Counted from the stretch's first letter, positions 43,914-52,933 are shown. The stretch is 64,000 nt of DNA from Haloarcula sp. DT43 (GCF_037078405.1 NZ_JAYMGZ010000002.1:310001-374000); one strand, 5' to 3'. Notes: a model not told the origin generated them from the sequence alone. Numbers and translations: made by a program.

Positions 43914-44762
43914 ATGGCCCTCCAGATCAGCGACGCCTTGCGTAGCGGTCTCGATACACTCCTCAGTGAGGACGGACTCCTCGTTACCGGCGTTTTCCTC
44001 CTGTTCAACCTCGGGAACACCGTCGCAAACTCCTCGTTCACCGAGGCACTGTTCGACGAAGTGATGAACATGGGCGGCCCCGCTGGGCCGGGAAGCGCTG
44101 CGGGAGCAGGTGCACCGGTGTTCTCGGTGTCGGATTTCACCGGCCCGTTCAGCCTTGACATCGCACTGCCGGTCGCTGTCGTGATGGTCCTCCTGTTTCT
44201 GGTTGTCGGCCAGCTCGTCAAGTTCTGGGGAATCAGGCTCTTCACCGAGCCACAGGAGATCATGGAACCCAGGACGTCCGATAGAGCCGTTATGGCCGTT
44301 GTCCTCGGTGGCGGCGTCGCGGTTCTCACGTTCGCGGTCTCGATGAGTTCGACCGCACTGAACGTCGGCGGGCGGCCACTGCTTGGGGGGCTAGCTGGCC
44401 TTCTCGGCGGCCTCCTGTCCCTGATCGTCGGTCTCGCTTTTGTCTATCTGCTGCAGTCGATTGCCCTGTACGACGGCGGCTACGTCGCGACACTCAAGCA
44501 CTGCGTCGCACGGTTCATGGACGCCCCGGCACAGATCATCGTCCTCCTCTTTCTCCTGTTCCTTCTCGGTATCATTCCGGGGATTCCCTCTACGGCGTCC
44601 ATTATTTCGGTGTTTCTCCCCGGCTCGTTTGACCTGCCGTCCCAGTCGGTTCTGCAGGTCGCGTCGATGGTGTTAAACGCACCAGTGCAGGCGTTCAGTC
44701 TCGCAGTGATTACGGACGCATACCTGCAGGTGCGGGCGGACCGGGCTGACGACGAGTTCTGA
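43914..44762 (+). CDS. Membrane protein of tandem MALQI pair, copy 1
   Basis: This 282-residue protein begins MALQISDALRSGLDTLLSED and has about six membrane segments. A short Gly/Ala/Pro-rich loop (GGPAGPGSAAGAGAPVF) lies near residue 55. Late segments include QIIVLLFLLFLLGIIPGIPS, and the tail is TDAYLQVRADRADDEF. It is paralogous in layout to the next gene (same start MALQI, same YLQ tail). It resembles haloarchaeal membrane proteins related to the glycerophosphodiesterase membrane domain. Function unknown. Confidence 0.8.
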   Translation: MALQISDALRSGLDTLLSEDGLLVTGVFLLFNLGNTVANSSFTEALFDEVMNMGGPAGPGSAAGAGAPVFSVSDFTGPFSLDIALPVAVVMVLLFLVVGQLVKFWGIRLFTEPQEIMEPRTSDRAVMAVVLGGGVAVLTFAVSMSSTALNVGGRPLLGGLAGLLGGLLSLIVGLAFVYLLQSIALYDGGYVATLKHCVARFMDAPAQIIVLLFLLFLLGIIPGIPSTASIISVFLPGSFDLPSQSVLQVASMVLNAPVQAFSLAVITDAYLQVRADRADDEF

Positions 44763-44815
44763 GAGCTGGATTCACGTGCTCTGGGTACTCACTCGCTCTA
44801 AAATATTTATTCAGA

Positions 44816-44821
44816 TTTATA
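44816..44821 (+). promoter_or_regulatory. TATA box of the second MALQI membrane gene
   Basis: TTTATA is centred about 27 bp before the ATG at 44846, so this copy also has its own leaderless-type promoter. Between TATA and ATG lies CCCC-GATTA-GGGG (44825-44837), a weak inverted repeat. Confidence 0.55.
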
Positions 44822-44845
44822 GTTCCCCGATTAGGGGTAGTGTGT

Positions 44846-45625
44846 ATGGCCCTCCAAATCGGCCGTGCCTTCCAAGACGGTATCGACGAGTTTCTCAGTG
44901 AACGCGGTGCGGTGTTTGCTGGCGCATTCATTGTCCTCGGATTGGCCAACGGCATCATCTGGGCATCGCTGTCCCAAGGTCTGCTTGACATGTTGCTGGA
45001 AATGCTGCCACCCAGTGCACAGGTCAATCAGGCGGCGATGGGCAGTAATACGGCGGTATCCCTCGATATCCCGGTTGCCGTGGCCGCCGTCAGTGCGCTC
45101 GCGCTGTTTATCATTAGCGAGGCGCTGAACATTGTCACGATTCGTGCCTTTGCCAGTGATGCCAACGACCCGATTCCCGACAATATCGGTCGGCGGCTGG
45201 GCAAGACCGTTGCAATCGGGATCGCCGCTGGTATCCTCACTGGCGTCGCAGTAATCATCGGATTCGTTTTCCTCATCATTCCTGGACTTGTCCTGGCGTT
45301 TCTGTTCTTCTTCGTCCGGCAGGAGATCGCGCTGAACGACAGCGGTGTTCTCGAGTCCATCAGCAACAGCATCGGTCTCGTCACCGACAACCTCCTCGCC
45401 ACGTTCGTTATCGCTGTCGTGCTCGCGGTGCTCGGACTCGTTCTCGGAAGTGCCTTTGGCTTCCTCCCGATCTCGTTGCCGCCCATGGTTTTGACGACAG
45501 TCTCGACGATACTCTCTAGCCTCGTCGGCGTGTTCTCGATTGCTGTGACGACTGTCGCATATCTCCAGGCGACCGAGTCTGACCACGATGTCACCCACGG
45601 GACTGAGTCCGTCGGTGGGCTCTGA
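44846..45625 (+). CDS. Membrane protein of tandem MALQI pair, copy 2
   Basis: This 259-residue protein begins MALQIGRAFQDGIDEFLSER and has about six membrane segments, including VIIGFVFLIIPGLVLAFLFF. The tail is VAYLQATESDHDVTHGTES. It matches copy 1 in start, segment order and YLQ tail, but the sequences are well diverged, so the duplication is old. Third-codon positions are less GC-rich than in neighbours. A GTG six bases upstream is an alternative start. Function unknown. Confidence 0.8.
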   Translation: MALQIGRAFQDGIDEFLSERGAVFAGAFIVLGLANGIIWASLSQGLLDMLLEMLPPSAQVNQAAMGSNTAVSLDIPVAVAAVSALALFIISEALNIVTIRAFASDANDPIPDNIGRRLGKTVAIGIAAGILTGVAVIIGFVFLIIPGLVLAFLFFFVRQEIALNDSGVLESISNSIGLVTDNLLATFVIAVVLAVLGLVLGSAFGFLPISLPPMVLTTVSTILSSLVGVFSIAVTTVAYLQATESDHDVTHGTESVGGL

Positions 45626-45680
45626 GCCGGGTTGTATCCGTATCGCGGCCTTTAACCACGCGAGCGACCAACCGCGAGTA

Positions 45681-46214
45681 ATGGCTGAACCGCGCGTGCC
45701 CGGCGGGCGCGAGTCCGAACTCGAACTGCCCTGTGGCGACCGCGTCGACACGCACGACCTCCATCTGGGGATGCGGGAGTTCGTCTGTGACTGCGGGAAG
45801 ACCCACGCCGTCGTCCTCGACCCGCACCCGCTGGCACGCTTCGTCCCGGAGTTTCTCACCGAGGTGCTGCACGCGACCATCGAGACCAACGACGACTACG
45901 AGGAGTTCACCACCGTCCACCTGATGGGCGTCGTGATGGAGGAGTTCCCCGAAAAGGTCGTCGCCGCCGACACCAGCGAGGACGGGTCCGTCGGGTTCTC
46001 GCTGGCGTGGGTGAGCGACTTCGACTCCCGCCGGCTGCACGAAATCGTCGTCGAACTGCTGGTGGAACTGATGGAACACGCGATCAGCCACGCCGAGGAC
46101 GACGACGTGATGGCGGAGTTCGAGGAGCAGATGCTCCAGTTCGACGTCGACGCGTTCGTCGAGCAGTACCGCGATGAGCGGGACTTCGACGGGCGGTCGG
46201 ACACCGCCATCTGA
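45681..46214 (+). CDS. Conserved haloarchaeal protein (DUF5815-like)
   Basis: This 177-residue soluble protein starts MAEPRVPGGRESELELPCGD and contains MREFVCDCGKTHAVVLDPHP with a CxC pair, then PEFLTEVLHATIETNDDYEE. It matches a conserved haloarchaeal family, probably DUF5815. The CDC motif may bind a metal. The acidic helical C-terminus (EFEEQMLQFDVDAFVEQYRD) is unremarkable. It starts at ATG 45681, right after the membrane pair. Function unknown. Confidence 0.78.
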   Translation: MAEPRVPGGRESELELPCGDRVDTHDLHLGMREFVCDCGKTHAVVLDPHPLARFVPEFLTEVLHATIETNDDYEEFTTVHLMGVVMEEFPEKVVAADTSEDGSVGFSLAWVSDFDSRRLHEIVVELLVELMEHAISHAEDDDVMAEFEEQMLQFDVDAFVEQYRDERDFDGRSDTAI

Positions 46215-46258
46215 GGCGGCCACCCGGTACTTAGTTGCTCCGACCCCCACAGTGACAC

Positions 46259-47038
46259 ATGGCGGGTCGCGTGGCGGTCCTACTCTTGCTCTCCCTCTCT
46301 GCGGGCTGTGGAGCCTTCGGCGGCGCGGAGCGACAGACTGTGACCCCGGTTCCGGTCCCCGAGGCGGCACAGGACAGCCGGGTCGAACCCGCGGTCTCCG
46401 GGGGCGCTGTCGACGCCAGGCGACTCGCGGCGGCCCACCGGCGCGCGACGCGGAACCGCTCGTACGTGCTGGGGATGCGGCTCTCGCTCGAATGGGGCAC
46501 GCAGGTCGTCTCCCTCGTCGTCGAAGACCGGTATCGCTACCAGTACCGGACCGAAATCGTCGGCCAGCAGTACACGAAGCGGGTGTACGCCGACGGCGAC
46601 CGGCGGTTCGTCTACGACGAGCGAGCACAGGGGGCCTGGACGACGACGGGGCGGCCGGCCCCGGTCGACGAGTGGCTCGATCCCGACCCCGCCCGGCTGG
46701 TCGAGGCGTACCTCGCGACGAACGTCAGCGTCGACCGGCCCAGAGACGGCTGTGATACCTGTCCCGTGGTACTCACGGCGACGGAACCGCCGGCGGCGTT
46801 CGAACCGGCCGACGACTACAGCGTCCGGGCGGCGGTCCGGCCGGGCGGCCTCGTCGAGTCGCTCACCGTCTCGTACTGGGACCGCTCCAGGAGCGCCCTG
46901 GTCGACTACGAAATCCGGTACTCCGCGGTCGACGACACGACCGTCTCCCGACCAGGGTGGGTCCGACGGCACTGGGCGAACGCGACAGACAGCGACCCCG
47001 CGCTGTCCGACAGCCACCGCCGCGACGCCGTCGGCTGA
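46259..47038 (+). CDS. Haloarchaeal lipoprotein, unknown function
   Basis: This 259-residue protein has a signal peptide MAGRVAVLLLLSLSAGCGAF with lipobox LSAGC. No twin arginine is present, so export is by Sec. The mature part contains RRATRNRSYVLGMRLSLEWG and DRYRYQYRTEIVGQQYTKRV, which fit a haloarchaeal lipoprotein family with a LolA/LppX-like beta fold. It would sit on the outer face of the membrane. It follows the DUF5815-like gene by 44 bp on the same strand. Confidence 0.78.
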   Translation: MAGRVAVLLLLSLSAGCGAFGGAERQTVTPVPVPEAAQDSRVEPAVSGGAVDARRLAAAHRRATRNRSYVLGMRLSLEWGTQVVSLVVEDRYRYQYRTEIVGQQYTKRVYADGDRRFVYDERAQGAWTTTGRPAPVDEWLDPDPARLVEAYLATNVSVDRPRDGCDTCPVVLTATEPPAAFEPADDYSVRAAVRPGGLVESLTVSYWDRSRSALVDYEIRYSAVDDTTVSRPGWVRRHWANATDSDPALSDSHRRDAVG

Positions 47039-47106
47039 TTTCCCGAAATCAGCCGTCTGACTGCTGTCTGACGGTGTTATATGGTGGATGCGGTGTTGTA
47101 TTCTGT

Positions 47107-47337
47107 ATGGCTATGCGCGAGGGGGAGTTCGAGCGCATCCTGACAGTGCTCGAAGAAGCCGACGCCGACGGCACGCTGACGGCCCGCGAGATATGTGACC
47201 TGCTCGAAGAGCACGACGAGCCGTTCGGGAGCGCCCACCGCGTAGCGACCGTCCTCGGTCGCCGTGCCCAGGCCGGCGAAATCGAGGTCATCCAGGACCA
47301 GCCCTATCGGTATCGTATCCCCGACCGCGAGGGGTGA
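47107..47337 (+). CDS. Small winged-helix-like protein
   Basis: This 76-residue protein starts MAMREGEFERILTVLEEADA and has a helix-turn-helix layout: LTAREICDLLEEHDEPFGSA, then HRVATVLGRRAQAGEIEVI and a short wing QDQPYRYRIPD. It is likely a DNA-binding protein or domain. A second ATG at 47113 is possible. It lies 63 bp before the carB regulatory element and 141 bp before carB on the same strand. Targets unknown. Confidence 0.75.
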   Translation: MAMREGEFERILTVLEEADADGTLTAREICDLLEEHDEPFGSAHRVATVLGRRAQAGEIEVIQDQPYRYRIPDREG

Positions 47338-47399
47338 CGGTTTCCGGGGCCGCTGGCCGCGACGAGCGGATGACACAGCCTCCCGTGTGACGGCCCCCC

Positions 47400-47426
47400 A
47401 TTACGATATTCGAAATTAGACTTCGA
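47400..47426 (+). promoter_or_regulatory. 27-bp shared car element upstream of carB
   Basis: The element runs from ATTACGA through the core ATTCGAAATT to CTTCGA. It matches the carA element (54047-54021, opposite strand) at 24 of 27 positions. It ends 21 bp before the TATA-like CTTATTA (47448-47454), which is centred 28 bp before the carB ATG. It is therefore placed like an activator or repressor site. Confidence 0.75.
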
Positions 47427-47478
47427 GCTTCGCATCCTTTCGCCGGGCTTATTACGATGTGTAGACTCCGCTCGTACA

Positions 47479-50400
47479 ATGACAGCGGACGAGGACCGTA
47501 CCATCCTGCTCATCGGCAGCGGCCCGATAAAAATCGGCCAGGCGGCCGAGTTCGACTACTCCGGCGCACAGGCGTGTCGCGCCCTCCAGGAGGAGGGGGC
47601 CCGCGTCGTGCTCGTGAACTCGAACCCGGCGACGATTATGACCGACCCGGAGATGGCGGACAAGGTGTACCTCGAACCCATCAACACCGAAGCCATCTCG
47701 GAGATTATCCGGAAGGAGGACCCCGACGGGGTCATCGCCGGCCTGGGCGGCCAGACCGGTCTGAACGTCACGGCCGAACTCGCCGAAGAGGGCGTCCTCG
47801 ACGAATTCGACGTGGACGTGATGGGGACGCCGCTCGACACCATCTACGCGACGGAGGACCGCGACCTGTTCAAACAGCGGATGGAGGACATCGGCGAACC
47901 GGTGCCCCGCTCGACGACCATCACGCTCGACGAGGGCGAGTCGGTCACCGACCTGGACGAGGAATCGCTGGTCGACCGCGTCGAGGCCGCCGTCGACGAG
48001 GTCGGCGGGCTCCCCGTCATCGCACGCACGACGTACACGCTGGGCGGCTCCGGCTCCGGCGTCGTCGACGAGATGGACGAACTCATCGAACGCGTCCGCA
48101 AGGGTCTGCGCCTCTCGCGCAACAACGAGGTGCTCATCACCGAGTCCATCTCCGGCTGGGTCGAACTCGAATACGAGGTGATGCGCGACGCCGACGACTC
48201 CTGTATCATCATCTGCAACATGGAGAACATCGACCCGATGGGCATCCACACCGGGGAGTCGACCGTCGTCACGCCCTCGCAGGTCATCCCCGACGAGGGC
48301 CACCAGGAGATGCGCGACTCCGCGCTGAAGGTCATCCGCGACCTGGGCATCCAGGGCGGCTGTAACATCCAGTTCGCCTGGCACGACGACGGCACCCCCG
48401 GCGGCGAGTACCGCGTCGTCGAGGTCAACCCCCGCGTCTCCCGCTCCTCGGCGCTGGCCTCGAAGGCGACCGGCTACCCCATCGCCCGCGTCACCGCGAA
48501 GGTCGCGCTCGGCAAGCGCCTCCACGAAATCGAGAACGAGATTACCGGCGAGACGACGGCGGCGTTCGAGCCGGCCATCGACTACGTCGTGACGAAGGTG
48601 CCACGCTGGCCCATCGACAAGTTCCAGGACACCGAGTTCGAGCTCTCGACGGCGATGAAATCGACCGGCGAGGCGATGTCCATCGGGCGGACCTTCCCCG
48701 AGAGCCTGCTGAAGGCGCTCCGCTCCTCGGAGTACAACCCGGCCGCGGACTTCAACGACATCGACGACGCGGAGCTGGAGACGGAGTACCTCGAAAAGCC
48801 GACGCCGGACCGCCCGTACGCGATGTTCGAGGCGTTCTGCCGCGGCTACACCGTCGAGGAAGTCGTCGACATCACCGACATCAAGGCGTGGTACGTCGAG
48901 CGGTTCAAGGAGGTCGCCGACGCCGCCGAGGCCGCCCGCGAGGGCGACTACGAGACGGCCGCACAGGCCGGCTTCACCGACCAGGAGATAACCGCGCTGG
49001 CCGGCGGCGAGTTCAACGACACGCACGTCTCCTGGCTCCCGGCCGACCTCGACGGGGACGGCGGCGACGAGGCGGAAGTCGAGGCTGCGACGGACGGCTC
49101 CGGCGTCACGGTGGACTCCGTCGAGACCGACACCACCGACCGCGACTTCAAGCTCGTCGACACCTGCGCCGGCGAGTTCGAGGCGACGACGCCGTACTAC
49201 TACTCGACGCGCGACCCGATCTCGGGCATCGACCGCAACGAACTCCAGATAGACCCCGACCTGGAGAGCGTCGTCGTCGTCGGCGGCGGCCCCATCCGCA
49301 TCGGACAGGGCGTGGAGTTCGACTACTGTTCGGTCCACGCCGTCCGCGCGCTGGAGGAACTGGGCATCGACGCCCACGTCGTCAACAACAACCCCGAGAC
49401 GGTGTCGACCGACTACGACACCTCCGACGGCCTGTTCTTCGAGCCGGTCACCGCCGAGGAGGTCGCCGACGTCATCGAGGCGACCAACGCCGACGGCGTG
49501 ATGGTCCAGTTCGGCGGCCAGACCTCCGTCGACATCGGCCACCCGCTCGAACAGGAACTGCAGCGCCGCGACCTCGACTGTGAGATTATGGGCACGTCCG
49601 TCGACGCGATGGACCTCGCCGAGGACCGCGACCGCTTCAACAAGCTGATGGACGAACTCGGCATCGCACAGGCCGAGGGCGGCTCCGCGACCTCCAAGGA
49701 AGAGGCCCTCGACCTGGCCCACGACATCGGCTACCCCGTCCTCGTGCGCCCGAGCTACGTGCTCGGCGGCCGCGCGATGGACGTGGTGTACAACGACGAC
49801 GACCTCGAGACCTACATCGAGGAGGCCGTCCGCGTCTCGCCGGACAAGCCCATCCTCGTCGACGAGTTCCTCGCCGACGCCGTGGAACTGGACGTCGACG
49901 CCGTCGCCGACGAGGACGACATCCTCATCGGCGGCGTGATGGAACACGTCGAGACCGCCGGCGTCCACTCCGGTGACTCGGCCTGCATGATTCCGCCCCG
50001 CTCCCAGGAAATCAAGGCCGTGATGCCCCGCATCCGCGAGGTCGTCGAGGACATCGCCGACGCGCTCGACACGGTCGGCCTGCTGAACGTCCAGCTGGCG
50101 GTGCGTGACGGCGAGGTGTTCGTCCTCGAAGCGAACCCGCGCTCCTCGCGGACTGTGCCGTTCATCTCCAAGACCGCCGGCGTCCCAATCGCCAAAATCG
50201 CCGCCAAGGTGATGTCCGGCGCGTCGCTGTCCGACCTCGACGTCCAGGAGCAGATTCCCGAGCAGGTCTCTGTCAAGGAGGTCGTCCTGCCGTTCGACCG
50301 CCTGCCGGGCTCGGACCCGCGTCTCGGCCCGGAGATGAAGTCCACCGGCGAGGTCATGGGCACCGCCGGCTCCTTCGGCAAGGCCTACCAGAAGGCCCAG

Positions 50401-50730
50401 ATGGCCGTCGGCAAGCCGATTCCGCTCTCCGGTACGGCCATCGTCGACCTGCCCATCCTCGGCTTCGAGGAGCACTTCGACGTGCAGGACTTCGACGACT
50501 ACGAGGACACCGACGCCATCATCGAGGCCATCCAGAGCGGCGAGGTCGACCTCGTCGTCTCCCGTAACCGCGACGTGCTGGAGGCCTGCGTCGAGGAGAC
50601 CGTGACGTACTTCTCGACCCGCGAGAGCGCCGAGGCGGCGCTGGAGGCTATCAACTCCGCCGACCAGCCACTCGCCGTCCAGGCCATCGACGAACGGCCA
50701 AAGACCCAGCGCGAGTGGGGCAGCGAGTAA
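47479..50730 (+). CDS. carB: Carbamoyl-phosphate synthase large subunit
   Basis: This 1083-residue synthetase makes carbamoyl phosphate from bicarbonate, ATP and ammonia supplied by CarA, for arginine and pyrimidine synthesis. Two homologous ATP-grasp halves are seen: MTADEDRTILLIGSGPIKIG near the start and VVVVGGGPIRIGQGVEFDYC near residue 595. Both have ATP sites (for example VIARTTYTLGGSGSGVVDEM and VLVRPSYVLGGRAMDVVYND). The C-terminal allosteric domain runs from about 960. It is not in an operon with carA, which faces it 2.2 kb away. Both share an upstream element. Confidence 0.97.
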   Translation: MTADEDRTILLIGSGPIKIGQAAEFDYSGAQACRALQEEGARVVLVNSNPATIMTDPEMADKVYLEPINTEAISEIIRKEDPDGVIAGLGGQTGLNVTAELAEEGVLDEFDVDVMGTPLDTIYATEDRDLFKQRMEDIGEPVPRSTTITLDEGESVTDLDEESLVDRVEAAVDEVGGLPVIARTTYTLGGSGSGVVDEMDELIERVRKGLRLSRNNEVLITESISGWVELEYEVMRDADDSCIIICNMENIDPMGIHTGESTVVTPSQVIPDEGHQEMRDSALKVIRDLGIQGGCNIQFAWHDDGTPGGEYRVVEVNPRVSRSSALASKATGYPIARVTAKVALGKRLHEIENEITGETTAAFEPAIDYVVTKVPRWPIDKFQDTEFELSTAMKSTGEAMSIGRTFPESLLKALRSSEYNPAADFNDIDDAELETEYLEKPTPDRPYAMFEAFCRGYTVEEVVDITDIKAWYVERFKEVADAAEAAREGDYETAAQAGFTDQEITALAGGEFNDTHVSWLPADLDGDGGDEAEVEAATDGSGVTVDSVETDTTDRDFKLVDTCAGEFEATTPYYYSTRDPISGIDRNELQIDPDLESVVVVGGGPIRIGQGVEFDYCSVHAVRALEELGIDAHVVNNNPETVSTDYDTSDGLFFEPVTAEEVADVIEATNADGVMVQFGGQTSVDIGHPLEQELQRRDLDCEIMGTSVDAMDLAEDRDRFNKLMDELGIAQAEGGSATSKEEALDLAHDIGYPVLVRPSYVLGGRAMDVVYNDDDLETYIEEAVRVSPDKPILVDEFLADAVELDVDAVADEDDILIGGVMEHVETAGVHSGDSACMIPPRSQEIKAVMPRIREVVEDIADALDTVGLLNVQLAVRDGEVFVLEANPRSSRTVPFISKTAGVPIAKIAAKVMSGASLSDLDVQEQIPEQVSVKEVVLPFDRLPGSDPRLGPEMKSTGEVMGTAGSFGKAYQKAQMAVGKPIPLSGTAIVDLPILGFEEHFDVQDFDDYEDTDAIIEAIQSGEVDLVVSRNRDVLEACVEETVTYFSTRESAEAALEAINSADQPLAVQAIDERPKTQREWGSE

Positions 50731-50898
50731 CGCGAGGCGGTGTTCGAGAGCGGGTACACCACCACCGACGGCGGCACCGGGTTCGGTCTCGCCATCGTCA
50801 AGGAGATAGCGGCGGCCCACGACTGGTCCGTGTCGGTGACCGAGAGCGACGCCGGCGGCGCGCGGTTCGAGTTCACGGGCGTCGACCGGGGGTGCTGA
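50731..50898 (+). pseudogene. Histidine kinase ATPase-domain fragment fused to the carB stop
   Basis: Directly after the carB TAA, and in the same frame, 55 codons followed by TGA read [20 protein letters not shown] and on to [16 protein letters not shown] and ending [11 protein letters not shown]. This is the G2 box and last strands of a HATPase domain ([16 protein letters not shown]). No start, H-box or N-box is present, so it is a remnant of a deleted kinase gene joined at the end of carB. Confidence 0.85.
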
Positions 50899-51093
50899 GG
50901 CCCTCCCGTCTTCGGCTTACAAGTCCGGACCGTTCGGTCGGGAGAGTGCCGACTGAACGTAACTGGCTGCGTCTCGGTGTCCGTCTGTTTTCTTCTGGGA
51001 CAATAATGGCACGTTCGTAACACTCATTTCCAGGCGCTGTGGCACTACCTGTATGGATAGCGTTGAAACTGCTGTCGCCGCCTCGGGACCCCG

Positions 51094-51714
51094 ATGATAG
51101 AGGACATCACCCGACGGGCGGAGACAGTCGCGGAGATGGCTCCCAGTAGCTCGGTGACCACGGCGGTTCTCGCCGGGCACGCGAGCCGCTTCTCGGCACA
51201 CCCGCCGCTGAACGACCCGCCGCTGACGTACCTCGACGGCGCTGAGGCCCCGGCGTACCTCCTGACGAACGGGAAACGCGGCATCGGGCGCGGGACGAAA
51301 CGCAAGACCGAGTCCCCCGTCGGCGACCGCCGCACCGTCATCATGGTCACCGGCCGCCGGACGCTCTGTCTCATCGGGAAAGACGAGGACGACGAGGTCA
51401 TCGAGGTCCCCCACGAGTCGGTCGCCGACGTCACCACCAAGACCGGGTTTCGCGCACACCGGCTCGCGCTCCGGACGCCGCGGAAGATGTATCACTGCTG
51501 GGTCCACCGCAAGACCGACACCGAGACGCTCGAAGCGGCCGCCGAGTTCATCGAGAACCACCAGCAGGAGACGCCCGACGCAATCGACGGCGACGACACC
51601 GCCAACCGGGTGATGTACCGCGGCCGTCCCGTCGCGCCACAGGACACCCCGGAAGAGACGGACAGCGACCAGACCACGTACTACCGCGGCCAGCCAATCG
51701 ACGACGGCGACTGA
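51094..51714 (+). CDS. PH-like domain protein, unknown function
   Basis: This 206-residue soluble protein contains a beta-rich region TVIMVTGRRTLCLIGKDEDD, VIEVPHESVADVTTKTGFRA, like a bacterial PH domain (YokE type). An alpha helix follows, DTETLEAAAEFIENHQQETP, and two short YRG repeats (MYRGRPVA, YYRGQPID). No catalytic motif is present. It lies in the interrupted segment between carB and carA, but its GC content is normal. Function unknown. Confidence 0.75.
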   Translation: MIEDITRRAETVAEMAPSSSVTTAVLAGHASRFSAHPPLNDPPLTYLDGAEAPAYLLTNGKRGIGRGTKRKTESPVGDRRTVIMVTGRRTLCLIGKDEDDEVIEVPHESVADVTTKTGFRAHRLALRTPRKMYHCWVHRKTDTETLEAAAEFIENHQQETPDAIDGDDTANRVMYRGRPVAPQDTPEETDSDQTTYYRGQPIDDGD

Positions 51715-51874
51715 GTTACGCGGCGTACTGCGCTACTGCTGTTCCGAGAGCCGCGTTTCGCGTGCCCCCTCGCTTCGCTCGGACTCCCTCCTCACGGTTC
51801 GTCAGTTGTCGTGAATACGGTTTCTTTATTCGTTAGACTGGCTGAAAGCCTTGCTCAATACACTTGCAAGCCTT

Positions 51875-52390
51875 TCAGGACACCCCATTCTCGGTCCGCC
51901 CCTCCTCCTTGATGTCTTCCAATTCATCTGTGCTGAGGAATGCACTACGAACCGCTGGATCAAGCGATTCTTTTAGTTCAGAAGCGGTCGTCGTGGGGAG
52001 CCAGTAGTGCTGAAGAGACCCATCATAGCGAGCGGCGATACCGTAGCCATCAGTATCGACGAACAGCGCGTGATGGAGCCCAGGCGTGTACGCCGAAAGA
52101 ATGGCGTCAACGACATCTGGTGACGACGCAGCCTGCCCGTTGATGTGTCCGTCAGTAATCGTGAACCCTGCCTCACGGAGTGTTTCCAATGAACTGTCTT
52201 CTGCTCCTCCCGACTTCATCAGTGAAACCGTTCCCTGTATTCTGATTTCGTTCACTTGACGAGGACTGATCGCAAGCACCTGCCGAGTCAGCGAGCGAGC
52301 GACATCCTGGTACTCGTGTTCGGTCATTCGGGGACGGTAGAGGTAGTATTCAGTCTCGTCTGACGGCCCCGTCACGGATAGTTCGCTCAT
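51875..52390 (-). CDS. Orphan hypothetical protein in AT-richer segment
   Basis: This 171-residue protein starts MSELSVTGPSDETEYYLYRP and contains VARSLTRQVLAISPRQVNEI and HHALFVDTDGYGIAARYDGS. No family is recognised. Its codon third positions are clearly less GC-rich than those of the flanking car genes, which points to horizontal gain. An in-frame ATG 30 bp upstream is an alternative start. Function unknown. Confidence 0.65.
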   Translation of the reverse strand: MSELSVTGPSDETEYYLYRPRMTEHEYQDVARSLTRQVLAISPRQVNEIRIQGTVSLMKSGGAEDSSLETLREAGFTITDGHINGQAASSPDVVDAILSAYTPGLHHALFVDTDGYGIAARYDGSLQHYWLPTTTASELKESLDPAVRSAFLSTDELEDIKEEGRTENGVS

Positions 52391-52566
52391 TAGCTTCTCC
52401 TCGCCCGTACGTATCTCCACTCTATAACGTTACACCCACACTCTGTACTTACCGAAGTGATTCATCGCATTAAAGCCAGTTCTCACCGATTGATTTGTGG
52501 TGAAACAGCCGTTAGATGGGTGTGCGTATTCATCATCCCCAGTATTTTTGTAAGGATAGCCCATAT

Positions 52567-52713
52567 ATGTCTTTCAGCAGCATGTATTCCATTCTACAAA
52601 TTGGGCTTGAAGGGTCTAGAAGCCCGGTCGACTTCCTTTTGGCCGTGGTAATCTGGGTCGGTGTTTTCGTCGTCGTGCTTATTCTCGGCAAGTTAGTTAA
52701 TTCCCATATTTGA
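52567..52713 (+). CDS. Very small membrane protein, 48 residues
   Basis: This 48-residue protein starts MSFSSMYSILQIGLEGSRSP and has one membrane segment, FLLAVVIWVGVFVVVLILGK. It lies in the same AT-rich stretch as the orphan gene at 51875-52390. An upstream in-frame start at 52516 would add 17 residues. No family recognised; it may be a chance hydrophobic frame. Confidence 0.4.
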   Translation: MSFSSMYSILQIGLEGSRSPVDFLLAVVIWVGVFVVVLILGKLVNSHI

Positions 52714-52933
52714 AATGAATATTATTGACATCTGGTAAAGGTAGATTGGTAGATTCACCCTCTGTACTGACCAGAAGGCCCACGAATAGAACTGCCGTAT
52801 TCACAACCACTGTTATCACTCACCGTTCGGATATCTGGAGACCCCTCGCTACGCTTGGGCTCTCCCTGATCACGGCTCGCTATCGCTCGCCGTTCGCAAC
52901 AAAACGATGCCTCTCACTCCGTTCGAGTCCTCG

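Noticed and set aside
47452-50820. Open frame of over 1100 codons on the minus strand opposite carB
   Set aside because: Repetitive valine, aspartate and arginine-rich translation with no family match. It is the mirror of a GC-rich gene with strong codon bias.
51715-51874. Insertion-sequence end with repeated CTCGCTTCGCTCGG-like bases
   Set aside because: Such serine-codon-like GC-rich tracts are common in haloarchaeal intergenic DNA; no transposase frame or matching terminal repeat was found.
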